DNA of 64,000 bases, taken from CAZVEE01 sp964625525. GTDB taxonomy: Bacteria > Pseudomonadota > Alphaproteobacteria > JAJFIK01. Both the position numbers and the translations under genes were made by a program. The notes beneath the pieces were generated by a model that made no database searches, had not been told where the DNA came from, and saw only the letters and a program-made list of their open reading frames with translations. The stretch lies in NCBI GenBank assembly GCA_964625525.1, contig CAZVEE010000001.1, forward strand, positions 1 through 64,000, in the 5' to 3' direction. This document shows, in pieces, positions 1 through 8,014 of the stretch (within the stretch, counting starts at the first letter, position 1; every line of letters starts with the position of its first letter).

Positions 1-125
1 CCGGGTCGGTCGCGCGAGGCGTCCAGCAATGGGCGTCCCAGATGAATGGCCATCCATCCGCCCCCAGACGGACTCACGTTCGGGGACGGGGGACAGACCC
101 CGGCTTACAGGCCGTCTGGCGCTTA

Positions 126-226
126 AAGCGTTTTCAGGAAAGATGTGCGGTTTTCCGCCCGGAAAGCGCGCTCAACCAAAGACTGAGAGCCGTTTCAATG
201 ATCTGGTTGTCATTGAAACGGCTCTA
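126..226. repeat. Dispersed intergenic repeat, copy A, with 15-bp hairpin
   Basis: A perfect 15-bp inverted repeat (186-200 and 211-225, unit CATTGAAACGGCTCT and its complement, 10-nt loop) follows a GC-rich arm containing CGGAAAGCGCGC near 160-172. The whole stretch aligns by eye with the reverse complement of 56590-56745, so this is a dispersed element and not a chance hairpin. It lies just past the 3' end of the minus-strand histidine kinase gene, so it may act as a terminator or mRNA-stabilising hairpin; that role is inferred. No coding sequence in 1-263 looks real. Confidence 0.75.
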
Positions 227-246
227 ACCGTTCTGATGCAATTGTC

Positions 247-280
247 CTAAGACCCGGGATGCCCTAAGACCCGGGATGCC
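247..280. repeat. 17-bp tandem duplication at the histidine kinase 3' end
   Basis: CTAAGACCCGGGATGCC occurs twice in direct tandem (247-263 and 264-280), followed by a partial third start (CTAAA). The stop codon of the minus-strand kinase gene (264-266) lies in the second copy. Because 17 is not a multiple of three, the duplication sets the reading frame and the last few residues (GHPGS) of that protein. Confidence 0.8.
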
Positions 281-2132
281 CTAAAGCCGCAAGAGGCGCA
301 GCGCCCACGGCGGCTTGCGCGCCCACGGCACGGGCCTGATGCGCCGGCCAGGCACGCACCGCATTGATGGCTTTGGCCAGGGCGTCAAAACGCACTGGCT
401 TCATCACATGATCGTCAAAACCTAAGGCGTCGAGCGCATCCCGATCGAGGGTGTCCGCCGTGAGGGCAATCACCGGCAGGCCACGCCAGGGCGCGTGCGC
501 CGTGCGGATGGCGCGCACGGTTTCCCGACCGTCCAGCACCGGCATATGCATGTCCAGGAGCATCACATCGAACGGTTGCTGCGCCAGGGCGTCAAGGGCG
601 AGGCGGCCGTTTTCCGCCTCAGTCACGATGGCACCGCGCGGTTCCAGAAACAGGCGCACCACCTGACGATTGACCAGATTGTCGTCCACCAGCAGCACTC
701 TCAGATCTTGCGCCCACAAAACCGAACCGGCGGGCGCGTCGGACCTTGTGTCCAGCTCCGCACCGGTGTCGGGCTCGACGAGCGTGGCGAGCGGCGCCTT
801 GAAGAGGAGCGTGAAAGTGGAGCCTTGCTCGGGCGCGCTCTCGACTGTGACGCTGCCACCCATGAGATCCGCCAACTGACGGCAGATGGACAGGCCCAGC
901 CCGCTGCCGCCGAAGCGGCGCGCCGTGGTTGAATCCGCTTGCGTGAATGGTGCAAACAGCCGGTCGCAGGTGGCCTGATCCATGCCAATCCCCGTATCGC
1001 TGACAGTGATCCGCACCATGCCTTTGGCGTAAGTCGCCGCCAGACGCACGGAGCCGCGAGCGGTGAACTTCACCGCATTGGAGAGCAGGTTGGAGACGCA
1101 TTGGCGGACCCGCACCGGATCGAAGGTCAAGCAGTTGGGCAGACCAGGCGCCAGGTCCAGGATCAGGGCCAGCCCTTTGCTTTCGGCCTCGGGCCGCCAC
1201 AAGGCCAGAGTCCGGTCCAGCAAGACGCGCAGATCGCTGGGTTCCGGCGCAATATCGAGTTTGCCCGCTTCAATTTTGGCCATATCCAACACGTCGTTGA
1301 GCAGGACCGACAGCATGCGGCCGGAGTCGTCGATCGTTTCCAGATGATTGCGCAGATCCCCCTCTGGCGTGCGCGCAAGCAACACCTGCGTCATGCCGAG
1401 AATGCCGTTCAACGGCGTGCGGATTTCATGGCTCATCGTGGCCAAGAAGGTGGATTTGGCGGCGCTGGCCTTTTCGGCGGCGGTGCGGGCCGCGCGGGCT
1501 TCTGCCAACGCGGTTTCCAGGTCATGGCTCTGACGCCAGAGGCGGCGTTGATAGGCTTCCCACTGACAGCGGTAGTACCAGCCTCCAGCCATAATGAACG
1601 CCGTGACCCCCGCAAAGGCGATTCGCTCGGGCAGGGTCACGCCGGGACTGAGCGCAAAGAGCGTGACATAGAGAGCCATCAGGATGCTGATGGCAATCGC
1701 CATGTTCCGCGGATGGCCGATCCCCAGCACCATGGCACCCACGCCCAGGGCAAATGGCAGGAGCGCAAGGCCGATGCCCGGGTCCGGCGTGACCACCACG
1801 GTCACGCAGAAGCCGAAGAAGACGGCCGTCACCATCATCAGCGCGCTCACATCGCGCAGCCACACCGTGTGAGGGCGCCACAGGCGGATCAAGAGGCCGA
1901 TCTGCACCAGCGCCACGATACCCCGCAGGCCCGCCAACAGGGCAAAACTGTCGCCCCATCCCAGCCGCGCATAAAGCCCACCCAGAAATACCGGTACCGC
2001 CAGGAGCGACAACCCGATGGTGATTTGCAAGCGTATGGTCTCGTCCGCCGTGGTCGCCGCACGGAACGCCGCCTCCAGATCCCGATCCGCAAACGTGCCT
2101 GAAAGGCGATGGATAGTCTCGGCCGCACCCAC
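264..2132 (-). CDS. Hybrid sensor histidine kinase with receiver domain
   Basis: A 622-residue membrane histidine kinase. Residues about 35-185 hold roughly six hydrophobic segments, with no obvious periplasmic sensor domain. A short coiled coil follows (200-227), then a HisKA domain with the H box at His235 (SHEIRTPLNGILG). The HATPase domain shows N (SNLLSNAVKF), G1 (SDTGIGM) and G2 (GGSGLGLS) motifs. The C-terminal receiver domain has the acidic pair in LLVDDN, the phosphoacceptor near Asp527 (LLDMHMP) and the Lys of VMKPV. It autophosphorylates and relays phosphate to its own receiver; with no HPt domain, an external phosphotransferase is expected. The start is GTG; an upstream ATG at 2152 is out of frame. 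No response regulator gene adjoins it, so the signal is unknown. It diverges from mraZ across a CtrA-type box. Confidence 0.9.
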   Translation of the reverse strand: MGAAETIHRLSGTFADRDLEAAFRAATTADETIRLQITIGLSLLAVPVFLGGLYARLGWGDSFALLAGLRGIVALVQIGLLIRLWRPHTVWLRDVSALMMVTAVFFGFCVTVVVTPDPGIGLALLPFALGVGAMVLGIGHPRNMAIAISILMALYVTLFALSPGVTLPERIAFAGVTAFIMAGGWYYRCQWEAYQRRLWRQSHDLETALAEARAARTAAEKASAAKSTFLATMSHEIRTPLNGILGMTQVLLARTPEGDLRNHLETIDDSGRMLSVLLNDVLDMAKIEAGKLDIAPEPSDLRVLLDRTLALWRPEAESKGLALILDLAPGLPNCLTFDPVRVRQCVSNLLSNAVKFTARGSVRLAATYAKGMVRITVSDTGIGMDQATCDRLFAPFTQADSTTARRFGGSGLGLSICRQLADLMGGSVTVESAPEQGSTFTLLFKAPLATLVEPDTGAELDTRSDAPAGSVLWAQDLRVLLVDDNLVNRQVVRLFLEPRGAIVTEAENGRLALDALAQQPFDVMLLDMHMPVLDGRETVRAIRTAHAPWRGLPVIALTADTLDRDALDALGFDDHVMKPVRFDALAKAINAVRAWPAHQARAVGAQAAVGAAPLAALGHPGS

Positions 2133-2267
2133 CGGTTTGTGGTCCTTATCATGATCCCGCCGGAGGCCGAGGCTAGGGCAGAGATATGGCGAATTCGTAA
2201 GTTACGGTTGTGGCCCTTTCGACTCGCGCCAAAATGAGACACAAGACAAACCCAAAGACAACACTTG

Positions 2268-2282
2268 TTAACGAGGTGTTAA
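2268..2282. promoter_or_regulatory. CtrA-type box (TTAA-N7-TTAA) upstream of mraZ
   Basis: TTAACGAGGTGTTAA matches exactly the full CtrA-binding consensus TTAA-N7-TTAA known from Caulobacter and relatives. It lies in the divergent region between the kinase gene and mraZ and overlaps the -35 of a candidate promoter (TTAACC at 2279-2284, 17 nt, TTATGC at 2302-2307). This suggests cell-cycle control of dcw transcription. Binding is inferred from the motif only. Confidence 0.6.
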
Positions 2283-2307
2283 CCATTGCGTTTTGCTGGT
2301 GTTATGC
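2279..2307 (+). promoter_or_regulatory. Candidate dcw (mraZ) promoter
   Basis: TTAACC (2279-2284) and TTATGC (2302-2307) are separated by 17 nt, with the CtrA-type box covering the -35. That arrangement is usual for CtrA-activated sigma-70-class promoters. It would leave a leader of about 235 nt before mraZ. The hexamers are weak, so this is a candidate only. Confidence 0.35.
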
Positions 2308-2497
2308 AAGCAAAGAAGAGCGTTGTTTCATTGACGCCTCTATAGTCCCGTGATACCCCGGATCATCTATCGCGTGTTCATTGCTTTGATGTGAGACAGA
2401 GTGCCCCAAAATGACCGGGGCGCCACCGTCCTGGCCGTGGTTCGCGACAGGAGGCGCAAGCGCGAGGGGCTGCGCGCGCCTTGTTTGAGACAATGAA

Positions 2498-2512
2498 TGG
2501 GGCTGTTTGGGC
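2498..2512 (+). promoter_or_regulatory. Candidate MraZ operator (TGGG direct repeats)
   Basis: TGGGG (2498-2502) and TGGGC (2508-2512) are direct repeats at 10-bp spacing. MraZ autorepresses by binding TGGGN repeats with five-base spacers. The pair lies 38-52 bases upstream of the chosen mraZ ATG, so autoregulation is plausible. Two short boxes in GC-rich DNA could arise by chance. Confidence 0.4.
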
Positions 2513-2549
2513 CTCGGGGCGCAAGATGGCGGGGGCGCGGGACGGCGGC

Positions 2550-3059
2550 ATGGGTCTGTTTCTCTCGACAGTGACGCACAAGGTCGATGCGACGGGCCGC
2601 GTGGCGGTGCCGGCGCATTTCCGGGCGGGCCTGGGCGAGGCGGATGCGGACAGTTTCGTGTGTTTTCCCTCCTTCACTCATGTCGGCATCGAAGCCCTCA
2701 CGGTGCAGAAGATCACTGAAATCGCCGAGCGCCTGGACCGGGAGTTCAACCCGTTTGATGACCAGGGCGATGCATTCGCCCAGTCCATCCTAGCCTCCTG
2801 CTACGAATTGCCCATCGACCGGGAGGGGCAGGTCATGCTGCCCGATGACCTGCTGGAGCATGCGGGGCTTGAAGACTACGCCACCTTTGTGGGCCTGGGG
2901 CACCGGTTCCAGATCTGGGATCCGGACGCCTATCAGGAGTATGCGGAGGAAGCCCGCCAGGTGGCGCGCCAGAGCCGCTCGCGCTTCGGCGCCGCCGGTC
3001 GTCCGGGCGCCGATGGTCTGCCTTTGGCCGTCGCGCCAGCCTTCGGGAGGGACGGATGA
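2550..3059 (+). CDS. mraZ: Transcriptional regulator MraZ
   Basis: First gene of the dcw cluster, 169 residues. MraZ is a nucleoid-associated, ring-forming AbrB-fold repressor of the dcw operon. The two SpoVT/AbrB-like half-domains are visible: VDATGRVAVPAHFR near residues 9-22 and IDREGQVMLPDDL near 87-99, the paired (D/R)xxGRv/vxxP signature of the family. ATG 2550 is chosen because the conserved family start (M-F/L-LSTVTHKVD) begins there. In-frame ATGs upstream (2493, 2526) would add residues absent from the family and overlap the TGGG boxes. It ends in an ATGA overlap with rsmH, so the two are translationally coupled. The C-terminal 25 residues are a variable Arg/Gly/Pro-rich tail. Confidence 0.93.
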   Translation: MGLFLSTVTHKVDATGRVAVPAHFRAGLGEADADSFVCFPSFTHVGIEALTVQKITEIAERLDREFNPFDDQGDAFAQSILASCYELPIDREGQVMLPDDLLEHAGLEDYATFVGLGHRFQIWDPDAYQEYAEEARQVARQSRSRFGAAGRPGADGLPLAVAPAFGRDG

Positions 3060-4072
3060 CCCCCGGCGAGACAGGCAATGCCCATATTCCGGTGATGCTG
3101 GGCGAGGTGCTGGAAGACTTGCGCCCGACCGATGGCGCGGTGCTGGTGGATGGAACCTTTGGCGGCGGCGGTTATACGCGCGCGCTCCTTGGGCAAGCGG
3201 ATACCCGGGTCATCGGGTTGGATCGGGACGGGGCCGTGCTCGCGGCGGCGGCACCCATGCGCAAAGCCTTTGGCGAGCGCTTGACGCTGGTGCATGGCCG
3301 GTTCGCAGATATGGATCGCCTGCTGAAGGAAGCGGGCGTTGACGCGGTGGATGGTGTGGTTCTGGATCTGGGGGTGTCCTCCATTCAGCTCGATACGCCG
3401 GAGCGGGGTTTTTCATTCATGCGCGACGGTCCGCTCGACATGCGCATGGGCGGCTCGCAGGAGGCGGACACGCGGTCGGCCGCCGATGTGGTGAATACGG
3501 AAAGTGCGGCACGGCTGCGCTCGATCCTGTCGCGCTATGGCGAGGAGCGCCGGGCGCGGGCGATCTCAGAGGCTATTGTCGCGCGCCGGGCCGAGGCGCC
3601 GTTCACGCGCACGCTGGATCTGGCGGGGCTGGTGGAGCGGGTGCTGGGGCGCGGGCGCAAGGGCGAGATCCATCCCGCGACGCGCACCTTTCAGGGCCTG
3701 CGCATCTATGTGAACCGCGAACTGGATGAACTGGTGCGCGCGCTCTTTGCGGCCGAGCGATTGCTGCGCGCCGGCGGGCGGCTTGTGGTGGTGTCGTTCC
3801 ATTCGCTGGAAGACCGCATTGTGAAGACCTTTCTCACGGCACGCACGGGCCGGGGCGGGCAGGGCTCACGCCATGCGCCCCCAACGGCCGAGGCCACGCG
3901 CGCGCCGTCGTTTACGCCGGTGGTCAAGGGGGTGCGCAAACCGAGTGAAGCGGAAGTAGCGGATAATCCGCGCGCCCGCTCCGCCAAATTGCGCGCCGCG
4001 GAACGCAGCGCCGCTCTCCCCTGGCCCGAGGATTGGGCCTCTTACAATCTGCTCGAGGATGCGCCGGCATGA
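3056..4072 (+). CDS. rsmH: 16S rRNA (cytosine(1402)-N(4))-methyltransferase RsmH
   Basis: 338 residues, matching the MraW/RsmH family. It N4-methylates C1402 in the 16S rRNA decoding centre using S-adenosylmethionine. Visible are the family start HIPVMLGEVLEDL, the SAM-binding loop DGTFGGGGYTRALL (about residues 31-44), the conserved LDLGVSS and RGFSFM, and the late motifs FQGLRIYVNRELDEL and VVSFHSLEDRIVK. Start overlaps the mraZ stop (ATGA); the end overlaps the ftsL start. Its place as second dcw gene is canonical. Confidence 0.97.
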   Translation: MTPGETGNAHIPVMLGEVLEDLRPTDGAVLVDGTFGGGGYTRALLGQADTRVIGLDRDGAVLAAAAPMRKAFGERLTLVHGRFADMDRLLKEAGVDAVDGVVLDLGVSSIQLDTPERGFSFMRDGPLDMRMGGSQEADTRSAADVVNTESAARLRSILSRYGEERRARAISEAIVARRAEAPFTRTLDLAGLVERVLGRGRKGEIHPATRTFQGLRIYVNRELDELVRALFAAERLLRAGGRLVVVSFHSLEDRIVKTFLTARTGRGGQGSRHAPPTAEATRAPSFTPVVKGVRKPSEAEVADNPRARSAKLRAAERSAALPWPEDWASYNLLEDAPA

Positions 4073-4545
4073 TCAGCCGCTTGAATATCGCTCTTTTATC
4101 CGCCGCCACGGTGATCTGCATTGGTCTTTACACGGTCAAGCATGATGCGCAGCAGGCGGAGCGGGATGTGCAGGCGCTGTCCGCCGAGATCCGGAAAGAG
4201 CGTGAAACTCTGCGGGTTTTGCAAGCGGAATGGGCGCTGCGGACCGAGCCGCAACGGCTGGAACGGCTGACCGCGAACCATTTGCAGATGGCCCCCATTG
4301 AGGCTCATCAGATCATTACGCTGAGTGATTTGCCGCTGCCGGTGGCATTTGAACCGCTGGCGCCGCCCCAGGCGCGCATACGCCTGACCACCCATGGCAG
4401 CGAGGCGGGCGCGGTGCCCGTGCCGGTGTTGGCCGCGCTCGACCAGGGCGCACAACCGCCCGAATCGTCGGCGCCCCTTGCGTTAACTGTTCTGCCCCGT
4501 CCGCGTCCCGCGCGCGTTCGTGTGTCTGTTTCGGGAGACTACTGA
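4069..4545 (+). CDS. ftsL: Cell division protein FtsL
   Basis: A 158-residue single-pass inner-membrane protein called FtsL from its shape and place between rsmH and ftsI. A short cytoplasmic N-terminus precedes one transmembrane helix (about residues 7-23, IALLSAATVICIGLY), then a periplasmic coiled-coil-prone stretch (25-62) rich in Gln/Glu/Leu, then a proline-rich tail. FtsL with FtsB and FtsQ activates FtsWI septal synthesis. The ATG is in an ATGA overlap with the rsmH stop. The tail after residue 90 is longer than in enterobacterial FtsL but usual for alphaproteobacteria. Sequence conservation in this family is low, so the name rests partly on context. Confidence 0.88.
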   Translation: MISRLNIALLSAATVICIGLYTVKHDAQQAERDVQALSAEIRKERETLRVLQAEWALRTEPQRLERLTANHLQMAPIEAHQIITLSDLPLPVAFEPLAPPQARIRLTTHGSEAGAVPVPVLAALDQGAQPPESSAPLALTVLPRPRPARVRVSVSGDY

Positions 4546-4547
4546 CT

Positions 4548-6434
4548 ATGGCGCGTGCCTCCTCGACCCCCATTCTATCCGGAACACGGCCTCTGTCCGG
4601 CGAGCCGTTGGCGGTGGAACGAGGGCGCAATCGCATCGTCATGGCGGCGGCGGGCTTTTTGGGCCTGTTTGCATTGATGGGGTTGCGGATCATGGGGCTG
4701 GCGCTGTCGGGCCCAGAGGATCACTCCTTCCTGTCGGCCAGCCGCGAGGCCGATCGTCCGCGCGCGGATATCGTTGACCGGCGTGGTCAGTTGCTGGCCA
4801 CGGATCTGTCCGTCTGGGCGGCTTATGCGGACCCGGCGAAAATCTGGGACCCGGACGAGACGGCCGAGTTGCTGGGCACTGTGTTGCCGGATCTGGATGT
4901 GGAGGCGACACGCGCGCGTCTGGCGCGCGGCGGGCGCTTTGTGTGGATCGGCCGGGAACTGACACCGCAGGAAAAATACGACATCCACAATCTGGGCCTG
5001 CCGGGCATTGATTTCGTACCAGAGCGCAAGCGCTTCTATCCCCATCGTGACACGCTCGCCCATGTGCTGGGCTATGCGGATATTGATGGGCAGGGGATCT
5101 CTGGAGTTGAGCTGGCCTTTGAGCGCGCCATTGCGGGCCGGACCCATGCGGATGAACCGGTGGCGCTATCCATCGATCTGCGCGTGCAGCACTCTCTGCA
5201 TAACGAGCTCGCCGAGGCCATGGGCCGGTTTCGCGCCAAGGGCGCGGCGGGCGTGATCATGAATGTGCATACGGGCGAAGTGCTGGCCATGGTCTCGCTA
5301 CCCAGTTTCGACCCGAACCTGGTCGCGCTCGCCAGTGACAACGCCAAGTTCAACCGCGCCACGGCGGGCGTCTATGAACTGGGGTCCACCATGAAGGCGT
5401 TCACGGTCGCCACGGCTCTTGATACGCGCACGGTGAGTCTGGAGGACGGGTACGACGCCAGCGAGCCCATTCGCTATGGCCGCTTTCGGATCCGGGATTT
5501 CCATCCCGAGAACCGCTACCTGACCGTGCCGGAGATCTTCTATCACTCGTCGAATATCGGCACAGCACGCATGGCGCTCGATATCACCACGCCGGTGCAA
5601 CAGGAGTATTTGAACCGCTTCGGCATGTTGACCCGCCCCACATTAGAGCTGCCGGAAGTGGCCGCGCCGCTGTTGCCGCCGCGCTGGGGGGACATTGAAA
5701 CCATGACGATTTCCTACGGCCACGGCATTGCGGTGTCGCCCTTGCAGATGGCGGTGGGGGCAGCGGCGCTGGTCAATGGCGGTTGCCTGCCCGAGCCGAC
5801 GATCTTGCCGCGGGCCCGTCCGGCACCCTGCAACCGGGTGATTTCGGAAGAGACGAGCCAGACCATGCTGCGTCTGCTGCGTCAGGTGGTGGAAGAAGGC
5901 ACAGGCAAAAAAGCGGATGTGACCGGTTTCCCGGTCGCGGGCAAGACGGGGACGGCGGAGAAGGCGCGCGCGGGGGGCTATGCGCGGCGCTCGCTGATCA
6001 CCTCTTTCATGGGCGCGTTTCCCGCCAATGCCCCTGATTATGTGGTCTATGTGGTGCTCGACGAGCCACGCGGCACGCGTGAGACCTTCAACTTTGCCAC
6101 TGCCGGTTGGAACGCCGCACCGGTCGCGGGTCAGGTCGTGGCGCGGGTCGCGCCGCTGATCGGCGTGCGGCCAGTTTATGCGGTGACAAAGGAAGACGAA
6201 GAGACCTTGCGCCGCTACGCTGAAACCGCCATGCGCCCGCGCCCGGCGTTCTTGAGCCCCGACGCCATAGCCGCGCCGGTTCTCGTCGAGCCAGGTCCCG
6301 TTGAGCCGGTGGTGACCGCACCGCTCCTCTCCGAGGTCGAGGCCGAGCGGCCGGACCATGACCGGGTGGCGTTGCGGGCCGAGGAAGAGGCCTCGGGCAA
6401 TGGCGAGGTTTCCACTGTCCGCTTCACCCGTTGA
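4548..6434 (+). CDS. ftsI: Septal peptidoglycan transpeptidase FtsI (PBP3)
   Basis: A 628-residue class B penicillin-binding protein that cross-links septal peptidoglycan in the divisome. One N-terminal transmembrane helix (about residues 31-50) is followed by the PBP dimerisation domain (RADIVDRRGQLLATDL near 72) and the transpeptidase domain. The three active-site motifs are intact: S280-T-M-K, S334-S-N (with H333) and K466-T-G. ATG lies two bases after the ftsL stop. The last 80 residues (proline/acidic rich) extend beyond the catalytic domain. The next gene is murF, not the expected murE. Confidence 0.96.
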   Translation: MARASSTPILSGTRPLSGEPLAVERGRNRIVMAAAGFLGLFALMGLRIMGLALSGPEDHSFLSASREADRPRADIVDRRGQLLATDLSVWAAYADPAKIWDPDETAELLGTVLPDLDVEATRARLARGGRFVWIGRELTPQEKYDIHNLGLPGIDFVPERKRFYPHRDTLAHVLGYADIDGQGISGVELAFERAIAGRTHADEPVALSIDLRVQHSLHNELAEAMGRFRAKGAAGVIMNVHTGEVLAMVSLPSFDPNLVALASDNAKFNRATAGVYELGSTMKAFTVATALDTRTVSLEDGYDASEPIRYGRFRIRDFHPENRYLTVPEIFYHSSNIGTARMALDITTPVQQEYLNRFGMLTRPTLELPEVAAPLLPPRWGDIETMTISYGHGIAVSPLQMAVGAAALVNGGCLPEPTILPRARPAPCNRVISEETSQTMLRLLRQVVEEGTGKKADVTGFPVAGKTGTAEKARAGGYARRSLITSFMGAFPANAPDYVVYVVLDEPRGTRETFNFATAGWNAAPVAGQVVARVAPLIGVRPVYAVTKEDEETLRRYAETAMRPRPAFLSPDAIAAPVLVEPGPVEPVVTAPLLSEVEAERPDHDRVALRAEEEASGNGEVSTVRFTR

Positions 6435-6466
6435 AGCGGGCGCGTCCCCGCGCCGCAGGAGCCGCC

Positions 6467-8008
6467 ATGACCCAGACCCGACCACCCGCCGACACACCCC
6501 GCACGCCAGACACTTTGGATCCGGCCGCCGCGTTATGGAGTGCGGACGAAGCCCGTATCGCGGCCCAAGGCACATTGAGGGGGGCCTCGTCCTGGTTCGC
6601 CCATGGGGTGACCTTTGACAGTCGCGAGGTTGTGCCGGGCGACTTGTTCGTCGCGCTGAAAGGCGAGAGCCAGGACGGCCACGCCTTTGTCGGCCAGGCA
6701 TTGGACAAAGGCGCGGCGGCGGCTCTGGTGAGCACGGTGCCTGAGGATGTGGCGCCGGACGCGCCGCTATTGCGGGTTCCTGACACGCTCCAGGGGCTGC
6801 GCGATCTGGGGGAGCACCGCCGTGCCGCCGTGGAAGCAGATATCTGTGCCATCACCGGCAGTGTCGGCAAGACGGGCACGACGGCGGCGCTGCGCGCGGC
6901 ACTCTCCCCTGGCGGCCCCACCCATGCGCCGGTGAAAAGCTTTAACAATCATGTGGGCGTGCCCCTGACCCTGTCCCGCATGCCGCGCGACAGCCGCTAC
7001 GGCGTCTTCGAGATCGGCATGAACCACGCGGGCGAGATCACGCCGTTGACCAAGCTGGTGCGCCCCGATGTGGCTATCGTGACCACGGTCGGCCCGGTGC
7101 ATCTGGAGTTTTTCGAGAACGAAGAAGGCATCGCCGATGCCAAGGCGGAGATTTTCCAGGGCCTGGAGCCGGGCGGCGCGGCCATCATCAATCGCGACAA
7201 CCGCCATTTCGAGCGCCTGAAAGCCCATGCGGACCGTCTGCACATCGAGCGCATCGTGCCGTTCGGCGCGCATGAGGAGGCACAGGCGCGCCTGATCGAC
7301 GTCAAGGAAGACGGCCCAGGCTCCTGCGTCACCGCCGATATTTTGGGCCGGCAGATGACCTTCTATCTCGCCGCGCCAGGCCGGCATTTGGCGGAAAATG
7401 CCCTCGCAGTGCTGGCGGCGGTCGCTTGCCTCGGCGCGGATCTGCATGCCGCTGCGGATGCCTTGGCGGGCCTTGGGGCCTCTGATGGCCGGGGCCGGCG
7501 CCATGTGGTGGACACGCCAGCCGGGCCGTTCACGCTGGTGGATGAGAGTTACAATGCCAATCCCGCATCGATGAGCGCGGCCCTTGCAACGTTAGGCACG
7601 GGAGAGCCGGCGCCCGGAGGGCGGCGCATCGCCGTCTTGGGCGATATGTTGGAGCTGGGCCCGGGCGGCCCGCAATTTCATGAGCAGGCGAGTGGGGATG
7701 TGGTCGCGCACCATGTGGATTTGGTGTTCTGCGCCGGTCCGTTGATGCGCCATTTGTGGGACGCCTTGGAGCCCGCACGGCGCGGCGCCTATGCCGAGAC
7801 ATCTGCGGCTCTGTTGCCACAGGTGAGCCAAGCCGTCCGCGCGGGCGACGTGGTCATGATAAAAGGCTCTTTGGGCAGCCGCATGCGCCCCATTGTTGAC
7901 GAACTGCTTGCGAAGCATGGAAAACAAGAGGGCCGCGTGGGGGCGGTCCGGAATGCCGAGGCACAAAGCCCGGCGGCCCGGTACAGCGGCCAATCCGAGG
8001 GGGTTTGA
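6467..8008 (+). CDS. murF: UDP-N-acetylmuramoyl-tripeptide--D-alanyl-D-alanine ligase MurF
   Basis: 513 residues. MurF adds D-Ala-D-Ala to UDP-MurNAc-tripeptide in the cytoplasm. The N-terminal uridine-binding domain carries FDSREVVPGDLFVALKGE; the P-loop ITGSVGKTGTT lies near residues 129-139; SFNNHVGVPLTL, FEIGMNHAGEI and VDESYNANPASM are MurF signatures that separate it from MurE, which carries a DNPR motif and a carbamoylated lysine region not seen here. ATG 6467 has AGGAG seven bases upstream; a TTG at 6431 overlaps the ftsI stop but lacks family similarity. It directly follows ftsI, so murE is absent from this cluster. Confidence 0.95.
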   Translation: MTQTRPPADTPRTPDTLDPAAALWSADEARIAAQGTLRGASSWFAHGVTFDSREVVPGDLFVALKGESQDGHAFVGQALDKGAAAALVSTVPEDVAPDAPLLRVPDTLQGLRDLGEHRRAAVEADICAITGSVGKTGTTAALRAALSPGGPTHAPVKSFNNHVGVPLTLSRMPRDSRYGVFEIGMNHAGEITPLTKLVRPDVAIVTTVGPVHLEFFENEEGIADAKAEIFQGLEPGGAAIINRDNRHFERLKAHADRLHIERIVPFGAHEEAQARLIDVKEDGPGSCVTADILGRQMTFYLAAPGRHLAENALAVLAAVACLGADLHAAADALAGLGASDGRGRRHVVDTPAGPFTLVDESYNANPASMSAALATLGTGEPAPGGRRIAVLGDMLELGPGGPQFHEQASGDVVAHHVDLVFCAGPLMRHLWDALEPARRGAYAETSAALLPQVSQAVRAGDVVMIKGSLGSRMRPIVDELLAKHGKQEGRVGAVRNAEAQSPAARYSGQSEGV

Positions 8009-8014
8009 TCTCGC

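Noticed and set aside
939..2102. 387-codon plus-strand frame opposite the histidine kinase
   Set aside because: Antisense shadow; the kinase frame contains all expected motifs.
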